Translations under genes and position numbers: made by a program | Shown here: positions 15,315-25,439 of the stretch, piece after piece | How positions within the stretch are numbered: the first letter of the stretch is position 1 | Layout: each line of letters opens with the position of its first letter | NCBI GenBank assembly: GCA_009693745.1 | Contig: SHWR01000002.1 | Span: forward strand, 1-34,052 | Origin: Candidatus Fonsibacter sp. | GTDB taxonomy: Bacteria > Pseudomonadota > Alphaproteobacteria > Pelagibacterales > Pelagibacteraceae | DNA length: 34,052 bases | Reading direction: 5' to 3' | Notes under the pieces: generated by a model | What the model was told of the DNA's origin: nothing | Seen by the model: only the letters and a program-made list of their open reading frames with translations | The model's database searches: none

Positions 15315-16656
15315 TCTAAAAATTTACAATACTTTGAGTAAAAAAAAAGAAGAATTTATTCCCTTAAATAAAAATACAGTTGGTATGTATGTCTGCGGTC
15401 CAACCGTTTATGATGAGCCACATATTGGTAATGCTAGGCCATTAATTATTTTTGATCTTGTGTATAGAATTTTAATAAAAAATTTTGGAAAAAAAAAAAT
15501 AAATTACGTTAGAAATATCACTGATATAGACGACAAGATTATACAAAGAGCTAAAGAGTTAAAGATTAATATTAGTGAGCTTACAAAAAGTGTCACAGAT
15601 ATTTTTTTAAGAGATTGCAAATATTTAAATTGTTTAACTCCAAATAACCAGCCCAAAGCTACTGAAAATGTAGAAGGTATGGTTAAAATGATTGAAAATT
15701 TATTAGCTAAAAAATTTGCATATATAAAAGATGGTAATGTTTATTTTAATGTAAATAAATTTAAAGATTATGGTAAATTATCAAATAAAAACCCAAAAGA
15801 ATTAATTTCTGGTTCCAGAGTAGAAATTTCAGAATTAAAAAATAATCCTTTAGATTTTGCACTGTGGAAACCCTCTAAAGATAAAGAGCCTTCTTGGGAT
15901 TCTCCTTGGGGAAAAGGAAGACCTGGGTGGCATATAGAGTGCTCAGTAATGTCAGAAAAGTATTTAGGTAAAGAGTTTGATTTACATTGTGGTGGATTGG
16001 ACCTTATTTTTCCTCATCATGAAAATGAGATAGCACAATCAATTTGCGCAAATGACTCCAATATTTTTGCTAAATATTGGATGCATAATGGTTATGTAAC
16101 CGTTGATGGAAAAAAAATGTCAAAATCTGATGGAAATTTTATCACTATTAATAATTTAAAGAATAACTTTAATGGTCAGATTATTAGATTATCTATTTTA
16201 GGCACCCATTATAGACAGCCTCTAGACTGGAATTTAAAAATTTTAGAGATAAATAAAAAAATACTAGAGAATTGGTATAGTCTTTATTTGCCTAATGAAG
16301 ATGAAATTAGCGATGAGCTTTGTAATATTTTATTAGACGATTTAAATACGCCTAAGTTTATAACAAGTATTCATAATCTTTATAACAAAGCAAAAATTGG
16401 CGATGTTACAGCTAAAAAAGATTTAAATTCTGCACTTAAATTTATTGGTTTGTTTGATGAAAATGAAAAGCAATTTAATAGTTTAAGAAAAAAATCAGAA
16501 CTAGATGTAAGTGAGATTGAAAATCTTATAGAACAGAGAAATCTTGCTAGAAAAAATAAAGATTTTAAAAAAGCCGATAAAATTAGAATGGATCTTGAAA
16601 AAAACTTGATTTTAATTGAAGATCTTAATGATAAAACGCATTGGAAGCACAAATAA
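15301..16656 (+). CDS. cysS: Cysteinyl-tRNA synthetase
   Basis: This 451-residue class I aminoacyl-tRNA synthetase charges tRNA-Cys. MYVCGPTVYDEPHIGNAR holds the Zn ligand Cys32 and the HIGH-type motif (HIGN variant, common in CysS). GWHIECSVMS, HCGGLDLIFPHHENEIAQS and KKMSKSDGN complete the Zn site and KMSKS loop. The C-terminal helical region (IEDLNDKTHWKHK) is normal for the family. The first ATG (15301) overlaps nadE by 14 bases; a second ATG at 15307 (MNSLKIYNT) is equally possible. The stop overlaps the cimA start (TAATG). Confidence 0.96.
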   Translation: MTMNSLKIYNTLSKKKEEFIPLNKNTVGMYVCGPTVYDEPHIGNARPLIIFDLVYRILIKNFGKKKINYVRNITDIDDKIIQRAKELKINISELTKSVTDIFLRDCKYLNCLTPNNQPKATENVEGMVKMIENLLAKKFAYIKDGNVYFNVNKFKDYGKLSNKNPKELISGSRVEISELKNNPLDFALWKPSKDKEPSWDSPWGKGRPGWHIECSVMSEKYLGKEFDLHCGGLDLIFPHHENEIAQSICANDSNIFAKYWMHNGYVTVDGKKMSKSDGNFITINNLKNNFNGQIIRLSILGTHYRQPLDWNLKILEINKKILENWYSLYLPNEDEISDELCNILLDDLNTPKFITSIHNLYNKAKIGDVTAKKDLNSALKFIGLFDENEKQFNSLRKKSELDVSEIENLIEQRNLARKNKDFKKADKIRMDLEKNLILIEDLNDKTHWKHK

Positions 16657-18260
16657 TGACTAAAGAAAAAATTTATATATTTGATACCACTCTAAGAGAC
16701 GGAGCCCAAACACAAGGTGTCGATTTTTCCATGGATGAAAAAAATCGAATTGCTGCAGCACTATCCAAATTAGGAGTTGACTATATTGAGGCTGGCTGGC
16801 CCGGTGCCAATCCAACGGATACTAATTTTTTTAATAAGCCTCCAAAATTAGCAAATTCGACTTTAGTTGCTTTTGGAATGACAAAAAAATCTGGAAGGAG
16901 CGCAGAAAATGATCCAGGTCTTTCTGCTATTTTAAATTCTAATACTAAATCTGTTTGTATTGTAGGAAAAACATGGGACTTTCATGTAGATGTAGCTTTG
17001 GGCATTTCAAAGGAAGAAAATTTAGAAAATATCATTGATACTACAAAACATTTTGTAAAAAATAAAAGAGAGTACATGTTTGATGCAGAACACTTTTTCG
17101 ATGGGTACAAGAACAATAAAGATTATACATTAAAATGTGTTCGTTCAGCTTATGATAATGGAGCAAGATGGATTGTTTTGTGTGATACAAATGGCGGAAC
17201 ATTACCATATGAAATTGAAGAAATTGTAAGTGATGTTGCAAAGGTTATTCCTGGAAAGAATTTAGGAATTCATACTCATAATGATACTGAAAATGCAGTA
17301 GCAAATACATTAGCCGCCATTAGATCTGGAGCACGCCAAGTGCAGGGAACATTAAATGGTTTGGGTGAGAGGTGTGGCAATGCAAATATTGTATCCATTA
17401 TTCCAACTTTATTATTCAAAAAATATTTTAAAGATAAATTCGAGATAGCAGTGGAAGAAACGAAAGTTAAATACTTAACTGAATGCTCTAGATTGCTAGA
17501 TGAAATATTAAACAGAAAACCTAATAATCATGCCGCTTATGTAGGAGCTTCAGCTTTTTCACATAAGGGTGGTCTTCATGTTTCAGCAGTTGAAAAGAAT
17601 CCAAAAACATATGAACATATTGTTCCAGAATTTGTTGGAAATAAAAGAAATATTGTTATTTCTGATCAATCTGGAAGATCAAATATTTTATCAAGACTAG
17701 AAAAATTAAATATTAAAATTAATAAAGATGATCCAAAAGTTCAAAAATTATTAGAACAAGTCAAAGATAGAGAATTTATTGGATATGCTTATGACGGGGC
17801 TGATGCTTCATTTGAATTATTAACTCGAAGATTATTAGGAGAAGTTCCTAATTATTTAAATATTAAAAAATATGAAGTTAAAGTTAGCAAAACTGGCGAT
17901 AATGATCTTATTAATTCTTATGCAACTGTCGTTTTACAAGTTGATAAAAAAGATATTGTTTGCGAAGGATCAGGCAACGGACCAGTTAATGCAATCGATA
18001 ATGCGATCAGATCTAATGTAAGTAATATTGGAAAATATAGTGAATATTTAAAAGATTTAAGATTAGTAGATTATAAAGTTAGAATTTTAAATACAGGAAC
18101 TAATGCGATTACCAGAGTATCCATTGAGAGCACGGATAGTACAGGAGATGTATGGTTCACTATTGGAGTCTCTCCAAATATAATTGAAGCTTCTTTTAGA
18201 GCGTTAATAGATAGTATTGATTACAAGTTATATAAAGATAAGGCGCCTGCAAACTTGTAA
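16656..18260 (+). CDS. cimA: (R)-citramalate synthase
   Basis: This 534-residue DRE-TIM metallolyase family enzyme condenses pyruvate with acetyl-CoA to citramalate, the entry to threonine-independent isoleucine synthesis. FDTTLRDGAQTQGVDFSMDEK is the N-terminal catalytic and metal block. GIHTHNDTENAVANTLAAIRSGARQVQGTLNGLGERCGNAN carries the HxH metal ligands. HKGGLHVSAVEKNP follows, then a C-terminal LeuA-type regulatory dimer domain (about 385-520). The 'TQGVDFSMDEK' and 'EAGWPGANPTD' segments are typical of the citramalate synthase branch rather than 2-isopropylmalate or homocitrate synthase. The ORF track uses TTG 16641, but ATG 16656 overlaps the cysS stop as TAATG and gives the conserved start. 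Confidence 0.9.
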   Translation: MTKEKIYIFDTTLRDGAQTQGVDFSMDEKNRIAAALSKLGVDYIEAGWPGANPTDTNFFNKPPKLANSTLVAFGMTKKSGRSAENDPGLSAILNSNTKSVCIVGKTWDFHVDVALGISKEENLENIIDTTKHFVKNKREYMFDAEHFFDGYKNNKDYTLKCVRSAYDNGARWIVLCDTNGGTLPYEIEEIVSDVAKVIPGKNLGIHTHNDTENAVANTLAAIRSGARQVQGTLNGLGERCGNANIVSIIPTLLFKKYFKDKFEIAVEETKVKYLTECSRLLDEILNRKPNNHAAYVGASAFSHKGGLHVSAVEKNPKTYEHIVPEFVGNKRNIVISDQSGRSNILSRLEKLNIKINKDDPKVQKLLEQVKDREFIGYAYDGADASFELLTRRLLGEVPNYLNIKKYEVKVSKTGDNDLINSYATVVLQVDKKDIVCEGSGNGPVNAIDNAIRSNVSNIGKYSEYLKDLRLVDYKVRILNTGTNAITRVSIESTDSTGDVWFTIGVSPNIIEASFRALIDSIDYKLYKDKAPANL

Positions 18261-18991
18261 TGTTATTTAAAAATATTCATTTTATTTTAGTTAGACCTCA
18301 GCTTGGTGAGAATATAGGTGCCACAGCAAGATCATTAAAAAATTTTAATTTTGAAAATTTACGATTAATCTCCCCACGAGATAGTTGGCCAAATAAAAGC
18401 GCAGTATATACAGCAGTAGACGCTAAAGATATTGTTCATAAAGCAAAAGTATTTTTAAACAATGATCAGGCAGTTTCAGATTTAGATTATGTTTTTGCAA
18501 CCACATCAAGAAGTAGATCAGTTAATAAAAAAATCATTGATTTAAATGAGGCTGTAAAAATTATTAAAAAACAAAGTTCTCTTCATAAAAAAAGTGGAAT
18601 TTTTTTTGGACCGGAAGCATCAGGATTGAGTAATGATGATCTTATTAACGCCAATTATTTAGTTAATATTCCAACCAGTAATAAATTTAAGTCATTAAAT
18701 TTATCACATGCAGTAACTATTTTCGCTTTTGAATTATTTATTGCTTCAAAAAAGTTTGAACCTATCGTTAAGAATTTATATAGAAGCGAGGATGTGAAAA
18801 AGAAAGAAGTTAATGCTTTTTTAGATTTTTTAATATCTCGTTTAGATAAGGTAGGTTTTTTGAAACCACAGGAAAAAAAACAACAAATGATTAGGAGTGT
18901 TAAAAATATTTTTCATCGAAGTTCTCTTTCTACGCAGGAAATCAGAACTTTATCAGGAGTTATCAGTTCTTTAATTAAATATAAAGAATGA
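18260..18991 (+). CDS. trmJ: tRNA (cytidine/uridine-2'-O-)-methyltransferase TrmJ
   Basis: This 243-residue SPOUT (SpoU) family methyltransferase modifies the 2'-OH of position 32 in the tRNA anticodon loop. The N-terminus FILVRPQLGENIGATARSLKNF is the SpoU motif 1. IFFGPEASGLSNDDL is motif 2, and the SLNLSHAVTIFAFEL segment is motif 3, which builds the trefoil-knot SAM site. A C-terminal helical extension (about 170-243) is characteristic of TrmJ over TrmL and RlmB. The ATG overlaps the cimA stop as TAATG, so translation is coupled. rpsD follows after 52 bp with its own promoter-like sequence. Confidence 0.88.
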   Translation: MLFKNIHFILVRPQLGENIGATARSLKNFNFENLRLISPRDSWPNKSAVYTAVDAKDIVHKAKVFLNNDQAVSDLDYVFATTSRSRSVNKKIIDLNEAVKIIKKQSSLHKKSGIFFGPEASGLSNDDLINANYLVNIPTSNKFKSLNLSHAVTIFAFELFIASKKFEPIVKNLYRSEDVKKKEVNAFLDFLISRLDKVGFLKPQEKKQQMIRSVKNIFHRSSLSTQEIRTLSGVISSLIKYKE

Positions 18992-18999
18992 GAGTAACA

Positions 19000-19028
19000 T
19001 TGACTAAAAGAATGAGGGTTATTATAAC
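19000..19028 (+). promoter_or_regulatory. Probable sigma-70 promoter of rpsD
   Basis: TTGACT (19000-19005) and TATAAC (19023-19028) are separated by exactly 17 bp, starting just after the trmJ stop. An AAGG at 19030-19033 region and the ATG at 19044 follow. This is among the best hexamer pairs in the window and fits the need for strong ribosomal-protein expression. Confidence 0.6.
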
Positions 19029-19043
19029 AAGGCACTTTAAAAT

Positions 19044-19661
19044 ATGACAAAAAGAATAAATTCTACTCATAAAGTTGATAGACGACTTGGTGTAAACCTT
19101 TGGGGAAGACCAAAAAGTCCTTTCAACACTAGAGCATATCGTCCTGGTCAACACGGACAAAAAAACAAAGGCAAACCCTCAGATTATAATATTCAACTGC
19201 AAGCTAAGCAAAAATTAAAAAGTTATTACGGCAATATAAGCGAAAGACAATTTAGAAATCTTTTTAGAAAAGCTTATAAGAAAAAAGGTGACACAGGAGA
19301 AAATTTAGTTGGCTTATTAGAAAGAAGATTAGATGCAGTTATTTATAGAGCAAAGTTTGCAATAACCGTTTTTGCAGCAAGACAAATCATTAATCATGGA
19401 AAAGTAAAAGTTAATGGAAAGAAAGTAAATATTTCTAGTTTTCTAGTTTCTGAAAATGATGAAATAGAAATTAAAGATTCATTCAAACAATCAATACCAA
19501 TTATTGGAGCAACACAAAGTAAAGAGAGAGAAGTTCCAGAATATATTGTTGCTGATCATAAAAAAATGACAGCAAAGTTTAATAAAGTTCCAAAATATGA
19601 TCAGATTCCATATCCGGTTCAAATGGAACCTAAATTAGTTGTTGAATATTATTCTAGATAA
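19044..19661 (+). CDS. rpsD: 30S ribosomal protein S4
   Basis: This 205-residue primary 16S rRNA-binding protein nucleates assembly of the 30S body. [39 protein letters not shown] is the alphaproteobacterial form of the N-terminus. It lacks the zinc-binding cysteines of some S4 paralogues. [19 protein letters not shown] followed by [22 protein letters not shown] is the S4 RNA-binding domain. The C-terminal [14 protein letters not shown] is the usual ending. It is the last gene of the plus-strand block and is convergent with grxD, with 5 bases between the stops. Its own promoter-like pair lies upstream. Confidence 0.98.
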   Translation: MTKRINSTHKVDRRLGVNLWGRPKSPFNTRAYRPGQHGQKNKGKPSDYNIQLQAKQKLKSYYGNISERQFRNLFRKAYKKKGDTGENLVGLLERRLDAVIYRAKFAITVFAARQIINHGKVKVNGKKVNISSFLVSENDEIEIKDSFKQSIPIIGATQSKEREVPEYIVADHKKMTAKFNKVPKYDQIPYPVQMEPKLVVEYYSR

Positions 19662-19666
19662 TTTTT

Positions 19667-19972
19667 TTATTTAAGAATTTTTTGTAATTCACCTTTTTCA
19701 TACATTTCTTTAGCAATATCACAGCCGCCAATAAATTCTCCTTTAACATAAAGCTGAGGAACAGTTGGCCAATTGCTAAAATCTTTAATTCCTTGTCTTA
19801 TTTCAGGATCAGCTAAAACATTAACTCCATTAAATTTTACTTTAAGTTCTTTTAAAATATTACTAATTGTCATCGAGAATCCACATTGAGGCATTTCAGG
19901 AGTGCCTTTCATAAACAAAACTACATCGTCTTTACTTATAATATCTTTTATTTTTTCATTAATATTCGTCAT
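19667..19972 (-). CDS. grxD: Monothiol glutaredoxin, Grx4/GrxD family
   Basis: This 101-residue CGFS-type monothiol glutaredoxin carries CGFS at 30-33, preceded by the family motif LFMKGTPEMPQ. WPTVPQLYVKGEFIGGCDI binds glutathione. Such proteins hold a glutathione-ligated [2Fe-2S] cluster, deliver clusters to target proteins and form heterodimers with BolA. The gene is directly after bolA (1 base between) at the end of the minus-strand pur convoy, matching the functional partnership and the usual alphaproteobacterial arrangement. It is a little shorter than E. coli GrxD (115), mostly at the termini. Confidence 0.96.
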   Translation of the reverse strand: MTNINEKIKDIISKDDVVLFMKGTPEMPQCGFSMTISNILKELKVKFNGVNVLADPEIRQGIKDFSNWPTVPQLYVKGEFIGGCDIAKEMYEKGELQKILK

Positions 19973-19973
19973 A

Positions 19974-20204
19974 TTATTTTTCTTCTGTTGTCAGTGCTAA
20001 TGCGTGTAATTCATTTCCCATTTTTCCTTTAAGAGAAGCATATACCATTTGATGCTGCTGAACTCTAGTCTTACCTTTAAATTTTGAAGATTTAATTTTT
20101 GCAGCATAATGATTATCATCACCAGCTAGATCATTTATTTCAATATCTGCATCTGGAAACCCTTCTTTTAGTAACTTATGAATTTCTTCTTGTTTAATTG
20201 CCAT
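19974..20204 (-). CDS. bolA: BolA family protein
   Basis: This 76-residue BolA/YrbA-type protein has the class II KH-like fold. It includes the DNHYAAKIKSSKFKGKTRVQQHQMVYASL core with a conserved His and a C-terminal GNELHALALTTEEK containing the invariant His. BolA proteins bind monothiol glutaredoxins through a shared [2Fe-2S] cluster and act in iron-sulfur trafficking. It is placed between purL (2 bases upstream) and grxD (1 base downstream), so the BolA-Grx pair is translated from the purine message. Confidence 0.95.
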   Translation of the reverse strand: MAIKQEEIHKLLKEGFPDADIEINDLAGDDNHYAAKIKSSKFKGKTRVQQHQMVYASLKGKMGNELHALALTTEEK

Positions 20205-20206
20205 AG

Positions 20207-22399
20207 TTAATTTTTGTTATAATTTTTAAACCAACTTTCATTTTTTGTCTTTAATTCTTTAACGCTAATTTTAAAATGATTTTCTACTTCAAATATCTCA
20301 TCTTGGGTTTTACCAATAATATCTATTTTAATATTTTTAGCATTTGCAATTGTTTTTATTTTTTCTAAACTTTTTTTACTAATTTCAATTAAATATCTAG
20401 CCTGATCTTCTGAAAATAAATATTTAATTTTATCACTATTTGATCCTGAAACTTTAATTTTTACACCAATATTAGATGCCATGCACATTTCAGCTAATGT
20501 AACTATTATTCCGCCATGAGAAATATCATGAACTGCATTAACCAGTTTATCTTTGATTAAATCACTAACGAAAAGACCATTTTTCTTTTCTTTTTTTAAA
20601 TTAATTTGAGGAGGAGGGCCTTCTTTGTCACCTATCACATCATAAATTAGAGCACTTTGACTTAAGTGACCTAAAGTTTCTCCTATAACAACAATAACAT
20701 TTTCTGTATTTTTAAAAGTAAATGTCATCATATTGTTAATGTTTTTCAAAAGACCAACTCCGCCAATGGTTGGAGTTGGATAAATAGCGACACCATTTGT
20801 TTCGTTATATAAAGATACATTCCCAGATATCACTGGGTAATCTAACGCTTCACAAGCCTCTTTCATTCCATTGATGCTATCTACAAACTGACCCATAATT
20901 TCTTTTTTTTCAGGATTTCCAAAATTTAAACAATTAGTAATAGCAATAGGCTGCGCACCAACTGAAATTAAATTCCTCCAAGTTTCACAAACAGCTTGCA
21001 TTGCTCCTGATTTTGGATGGGCTTTACAATATCTTGGCACACAATCAACCGTAGCAGCAATACCTTTATTTTTTCCGTGATATCGAACAACAGCAGCGTC
21101 ACCACCTGGTTTTTGAATTGTATCTGTCATTACCATATGATCGTATTGCTCCCATACCCATGACTTATTTGAGTAATTATGATGGGATAAAATTTTAATT
21201 AAAGAATCTTTAATATTCAATTCTTCAATGGCAGAGTCGTGATTAACTGTTTTTGGATAAGAATAGGTTATATAATCTCTTTTATATTTAGGTGCATTAT
21301 CACCCAATGAATGAATAGGAATATTGCATACAATTTTTTTATTAAACTCTAGTTCAAGTTTTTTTGAATTTGTTAATTGTCCTATAATTGCAAAATCTAA
21401 TCCCCATTTTTCAAAAATCTTTCTAGCTTCTTTCTCTTTTCCTTTTTTCAAAACTATTAACATTCTCTCCTGACTTTCAGAGAGTATAATTTCATACGGA
21501 GTCATGTTATTTTCTCTACAAGGAATTAAATTTAGATTTATTTTAATTCCAAGATTACCTTTTGATGCCATTTCTATAGAAGAAGAGGTGAGGCCAGCTG
21601 CACCCATGTCTTGAATTGAAACAATAGATTTTTTTTTCATTAACTCTAGACAAGCTTCTAATAATAATTTTTCAGTAAAAGGATCACCAACTTGTACAGT
21701 TGGTTTTTTTGATTCAGAGTCTTCATCAAATTCAGCTGATGCCATGGTTGCACCATGAATTCCATCTCTACCTGTTTTCGAACCGACATAAACAACAGGA
21801 TTTCCAACACCGCTAGCAATTGAATAGAAAACTTTATTTTTCTTAGCAATACCAATGTTCATGGCATTGACTAAAATATTTCCATTATAGCATTCGTCAA
21901 ATTCAGTCTCCCCGCCAACAGTTGGAACTCCTATACAATTTCCATATCCACCAATTCCAGAAACAACCCCATTTAATAAATATTTTGTTTTTTCATGACT
22001 AGGAGAGCCAAATCTTATAGAATTTAGATTAGCAACAGGTCTTGCGCCCATTGTAAAAACATCCCTTAATATTCCGCCCACACCAGTTGCAGCTCCTTGA
22101 TAGGGTTCAATATAAGAAGGGTGGTTGTGACTCTCTATTTTAAAAATAACAACATCATCGTCACCAAAATCAACAACTCCCGCATTTTCACCAGGACCTT
22201 GAATTACATATTTATTTTTTGTGGGCAAAGTTTGCAGCCAAATTCTTGAGGATTTGTATGAACAGTGTTCATTCCACATCGCTGAAAAAATTCCAAGCTC
22301 CACTAAATTTGGATTTCTTCCCATTAATTTAATAATTTTATTATATTCCTCAGCTGTAAGACCGTGTTTTATTGCAAGTTCTTGATTAACTTTTTGCAT
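20207..22399 (-). CDS. purL: Phosphoribosylformylglycinamidine synthase subunit PurL
   Basis: This 730-residue synthetase subunit of the small (Bacillus-type) FGAM synthase converts FGAR, ATP and ammonia to FGAM in step 4 of purine synthesis. The N-terminal helix-turn region ([13 protein letters not shown]) is followed by [40 protein letters not shown] and [20 protein letters not shown]. The second half repeats the AIR synthase-like fold ([33 protein letters not shown]). It lacks the PurQ-like glutaminase fused in E. coli PurL (about 1295 residues), so it works with separate PurQ and PurS, both immediately upstream (2 bp to purQ). Confidence 0.97.
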   Translation of the reverse strand: MQKVNQELAIKHGLTAEEYNKIIKLMGRNPNLVELGIFSAMWNEHCSYKSSRIWLQTLPTKNKYVIQGPGENAGVVDFGDDDVVIFKIESHNHPSYIEPYQGAATGVGGILRDVFTMGARPVANLNSIRFGSPSHEKTKYLLNGVVSGIGGYGNCIGVPTVGGETEFDECYNGNILVNAMNIGIAKKNKVFYSIASGVGNPVVYVGSKTGRDGIHGATMASAEFDEDSESKKPTVQVGDPFTEKLLLEACLELMKKKSIVSIQDMGAAGLTSSSIEMASKGNLGIKINLNLIPCRENNMTPYEIILSESQERMLIVLKKGKEKEARKIFEKWGLDFAIIGQLTNSKKLELEFNKKIVCNIPIHSLGDNAPKYKRDYITYSYPKTVNHDSAIEELNIKDSLIKILSHHNYSNKSWVWEQYDHMVMTDTIQKPGGDAAVVRYHGKNKGIAATVDCVPRYCKAHPKSGAMQAVCETWRNLISVGAQPIAITNCLNFGNPEKKEIMGQFVDSINGMKEACEALDYPVISGNVSLYNETNGVAIYPTPTIGGVGLLKNINNMMTFTFKNTENVIVVIGETLGHLSQSALIYDVIGDKEGPPPQINLKKEKKNGLFVSDLIKDKLVNAVHDISHGGIIVTLAEMCMASNIGVKIKVSGSNSDKIKYLFSEDQARYLIEISKKSLEKIKTIANAKNIKIDIIGKTQDEIFEVENHFKISVKELKTKNESWFKNYNKN

Positions 22400-22401
22400 A
22401 G

Positions 22402-23076
22402 TTATTTTAAAGATTTGAAAATTAACGATCCATCCATTCCACCCAAAAGTTCATCGGAAGCCCTTTCGGGATGAGGCATAAGGCCAAATACATTTCCTTT
22501 TTTATTAATAATTCCTGCAATATTTTTAATTGAACCATTAGGATTACATTGTTCAGTAATATTTCCAGTAAGATCACAATATTGAAGAATAATTTGATTG
22601 TTATCTTCGAGTTCATTAATTAAATCTTTGCTTGCAAAATAGTTACCTTCATTATGAGCGATTGGAATTTCAAGAACAGAATTTCTGCTAGTTTTAGATG
22701 TAAAATTTGTTTTATTGTTAATTACTTTTACAGTTATATTTTTGCATATAAATTTAAGATTAATATTTCTTATTAAAACACCAGGTAAAAGTTGAGATTC
22801 AACAAGAACTTGAAAACCATTACAAATACCCATTACTAATCCACCTTTTTTTGAGTGAGCTATGACTTCTTTCATAATTCTTGATTTAGAAGCAATGCTT
22901 CCACATCTTAAATAATCTCCATAAGAAAATCCTCCTGGAAGGACAACAAGATCTGATTTTGGTAGTTTGGCATCTGCGTGCCATACCATTGATGTTTTTA
23001 TGCTAAATTTTTCAAGGGAGACTTTGACATCGCGATCACAATTAGAGCCAGGAAAAACAATGACGCTGGCTTTCAT
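22402..23076 (-). CDS. purQ: Phosphoribosylformylglycinamidine synthase, glutaminase subunit PurQ
   Basis: This 224-residue class I glutamine amidotransferase supplies ammonia to Pur[28 protein letters not shown] and [11 protein letters not shown] with nucleophile Cys85 are visible, and the C-terminal [16 protein letters not shown] carries the catalytic His-Glu pair. Its start overlaps the purS stop by 4 bases (ATGA type). The complex needs PurS to bridge PurQ and PurL, and all three are encoded consecutively here. Confidence 0.97.
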   Translation of the reverse strand: MKASVIVFPGSNCDRDVKVSLEKFSIKTSMVWHADAKLPKSDLVVLPGGFSYGDYLRCGSIASKSRIMKEVIAHSKKGGLVMGICNGFQVLVESQLLPGVLIRNINLKFICKNITVKVINNKTNFTSKTSRNSVLEIPIAHNEGNYFASKDLINELEDNNQIILQYCDLTGNITEQCNPNGSIKNIAGIINKKGNVFGLMPHPERASDELLGGMDGSLIFKSLK

Positions 23077-23318
23077 TCTTTAATAGTTTTTACTGAATAG
23101 TTCTCAATCGTCAGATTTGCTAAAAGTTTTTCGCACATATCTTTAGCCTTTGAAAGAGCAACTTTTTCATCTTTTTCTTTTACAGTTATTTCAAATGTTT
23201 TTCCCTGTCTTAAATTTTCAATATTTTTAAAACCCATATTAAATAATGAACTCTTAATTGCAGAGCCTTGAGGATCCAAAACATCCTTTTTTAATGTAAC
23301 AATGACTTGTAACTTCAA
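23073..23318 (-). CDS. purS: Phosphoribosylformylglycinamidine synthase subunit PurS
   Basis: This 81-residue subunit bridges PurQ and PurL in the small-type FGAM synthase. KLQVIVTLKKDVLDPQGSAIKSSLFNMGF is the conserved PurS N-terminus, and the residues ahead of VTLK fit the family start exactly. The start codon is TTG: no ATG or GTG occurs upstream in frame before a TAA, and the next Met is internal. No Shine-Dalgarno sequence is visible in the A-rich purC-purS junction, where only 4 bases separate purC stop from this TTG, so translation is probably coupled to purC. Confidence 0.93.
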   Translation of the reverse strand: MKLQVIVTLKKDVLDPQGSAIKSSLFNMGFKNIENLRQGKTFEITVKEKDEKVALSKAKDMCEKLLANLTIENYSVKTIKE

Positions 23319-23322
23319 GTTT

Positions 23323-24111
23323 TTATTTTTTTTTTAACGTGGTTAAATTTTTTGAGATACCTGTCTTAATTTCTTTAATATTTGAACCTTCTGGCATGAT
23401 TCCAAGTCTACGAGCAACCTCTTGATAAGCTTCTACCAATCCACCCAAATCTCTTCTAAATCTATCTTTGTCTAACTTTCTCTCATCTTTTACATCCCAT
23501 AATCTGCATGTGTCCGGACTAATTTCGTCAGCCAAAAGAATTTCAGCTTCATCACCATTCCATTGTCTTCCAAATTCTAACTTAAAATCAACAAGCTTAA
23601 TTCCAATTCCTCTAAATAATCCGGCTATAAAGTCATTAATTCTTAAAGCTTGCTCAGAGATATACATTAATTCATTTTGAGTTGCCCAGTTCATAGCAAA
23701 AATATGCTCCTCATTAACCAAGGGATCACCAAGCTCATCGTTTTTATAATAAAATTCCAAAATAGGTTTATTAAGATCTGTCCCCTCACTAATTCCAAGT
23801 CTAGTTGAAAAAGTCCCAGCTGCGATATTTCTAACAACTACCTCAATTGGAATAATCTCTAAAGATTTAATAAGTTGTTCACGCATGTTTAATCTTTTTA
23901 TAAAATGCGTTTTAATTCCTATTTGATTTAATTGAGATAATAAAAATTCAGAAATTCTGTTATTTAAAACACCCTTACCATCGATAATTGCTTTTTTTTT
24001 ATTATTAAAAGCTGTAGCATCGTCTTTAAAATATTGTATCAAAGTTCCTTTTTCAGGACCTTCGTACAATATTTTAGCTTTTCCTTCGTATATTTGTTTT
24101 CCTTTAGCCAT
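23323..24111 (-). CDS. purC: SAICAR synthetase
   Basis: This 262-residue ATP-dependent ligase joins CAIR to aspartate in purine synthesis. [30 protein letters not shown] is the N-terminal ATP-binding sheet. [23 protein letters not shown] and [12 protein letters not shown] lead to [16 protein letters not shown], the signature with catalytic Asp and Glu residues. The ATG overlaps the purB stop (TGATG). The order purB-purC-purS-purQ-purL places five pathway genes on one minus-strand message. Confidence 0.97.
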   Translation of the reverse strand: MAKGKQIYEGKAKILYEGPEKGTLIQYFKDDATAFNNKKKAIIDGKGVLNNRISEFLLSQLNQIGIKTHFIKRLNMREQLIKSLEIIPIEVVVRNIAAGTFSTRLGISEGTDLNKPILEFYYKNDELGDPLVNEEHIFAMNWATQNELMYISEQALRINDFIAGLFRGIGIKLVDFKLEFGRQWNGDEAEILLADEISPDTCRLWDVKDERKLDKDRFRRDLGGLVEAYQEVARRLGIMPEGSNIKEIKTGISKNLTTLKKK

Positions 24112-25406
24112 CAGCTTTTAAATACTCTTCCGTAGATAGTATTAATGTATCTTAAATGAGAATTCATGTTGAATAGTTTTTTAAGATCATCTGTGGATAA
24201 TTTAGATTTAATTTGTTTGTCATTATTTAAATTATCAAAAAAACTTTCATTTGCAGACCATGTTTTCATAGCATTTTTTTGAACAACTTGGTAAGCAAGC
24301 TCTCTCGTCATTCCTTTTTGAGTTAATTTTAAAAGAACGTTTTGAGAAAAAATAAGTCCATTAAATTTTTCTAAATTTTTTTGCATATTTTTTGGGTAAA
24401 CAATTAAATTTTTAATTACCCCAGTCAGTCTTGCTAAAACAAAATCTAATGTAACCGTTGCATCTGGGCCGATATTTCTTTCAACGCTTGAATGACTAAT
24501 ATCTCTCTCGTGCCATAAAACTACATTTTCCAAAGCTGGATAAGCATAACTTCTGATTAATCTTGCTAGTCCTGTAATGTTTTCAGAGAGAACAGGATTT
24601 CTTTTATGAGGCATTGCTGATGAACCTTTTTGTCCAGCTGAAAAATACTCTTCAACTTCTAGTACTTCAGTTCTTTGTAAATGTCTTATTTCAGTAGCCA
24701 ATCTTTCCGCAGACGATGCTATTATCGCAAGTACGCTAAAGAAATAAGCATGACGATCTCTTGGGATTACTTGCGTTGAAATAGGTTCTGCTTTAAATTT
24801 CAATTTTTTTGCAACATATTGTTCAATCCCTGGATGGGTATGCGCAAAAGTTCCAACAGCTCCAGAAATTGCGCAGGTTGATATTTCATTTATTGCCTGT
24901 TCCATTCTTTTTTTATTTCTTTTAAACTCTGCATAATAAGTAAGAAGTTTTAATCCAAAGGTTATAGGCTCAGCATGAATTCCATGACTTCTACCAACAC
25001 AAACTGTTTTTTTATATTTTATAGATTTTATTTTTAAAATTTTTAAAAGATCTTCTATATCTTTTAAAATAATTTTTCCTGATTGATAAAGCTGAATATT
25101 AAAACAAGTGTCCAACACATCAGAAGAAGTCATTCCTTGATGTAAGAATTTTGCCTTTTGACCAACTTTTTCTGTTATTGAAGTAAGGAAAGCAATAACA
25201 TCATGTTTTACTTTTTTTTCGATTTGATTAATTCTATTAGGATTAATTTTAGCTTTTTTTCTTATTTCTTTAGCAATGCCTTTTGGAATAATTTTAAACT
25301 TTTCCATTGCTTCTGCTGCGTAGATTTCAATATCTAACCAGATTTTATATTTATTTTCAGGTTGCCAAATTTTTGCGATTTCTTCGCGTGAATATCTTGA
25401 GATCAT
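24111..25406 (-). CDS. purB: Adenylosuccinate lyase
   Basis: This 431-residue fumarase/aspartase-superfamily enzyme acts twice in purine synthesis. It splits SAICAR to AICAR and adenylosuccinate to AMP, releasing fumarate each time. [16 protein letters not shown] and [14 protein letters not shown] are two substrate-binding regions. [15 protein letters not shown] (259-272) is the flexible signature loop with the catalytic serine. [12 protein letters not shown] provides further active-site residues. It starts 33 bases after the map stop and overlaps purC at its end. Confidence 0.97.
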   Translation of the reverse strand: MISRYSREEIAKIWQPENKYKIWLDIEIYAAEAMEKFKIIPKGIAKEIRKKAKINPNRINQIEKKVKHDVIAFLTSITEKVGQKAKFLHQGMTSSDVLDTCFNIQLYQSGKIILKDIEDLLKILKIKSIKYKKTVCVGRSHGIHAEPITFGLKLLTYYAEFKRNKKRMEQAINEISTCAISGAVGTFAHTHPGIEQYVAKKLKFKAEPISTQVIPRDRHAYFFSVLAIIASSAERLATEIRHLQRTEVLEVEEYFSAGQKGSSAMPHKRNPVLSENITGLARLIRSYAYPALENVVLWHERDISHSSVERNIGPDATVTLDFVLARLTGVIKNLIVYPKNMQKNLEKFNGLIFSQNVLLKLTQKGMTRELAYQVVQKNAMKTWSANESFFDNLNNDKQIKSKLSTDDLKKLFNMNSHLRYINTIYGRVFKS

Positions 25407-25439
25407 GTAGATACGTTATAATTCATTAACACTATTTTA

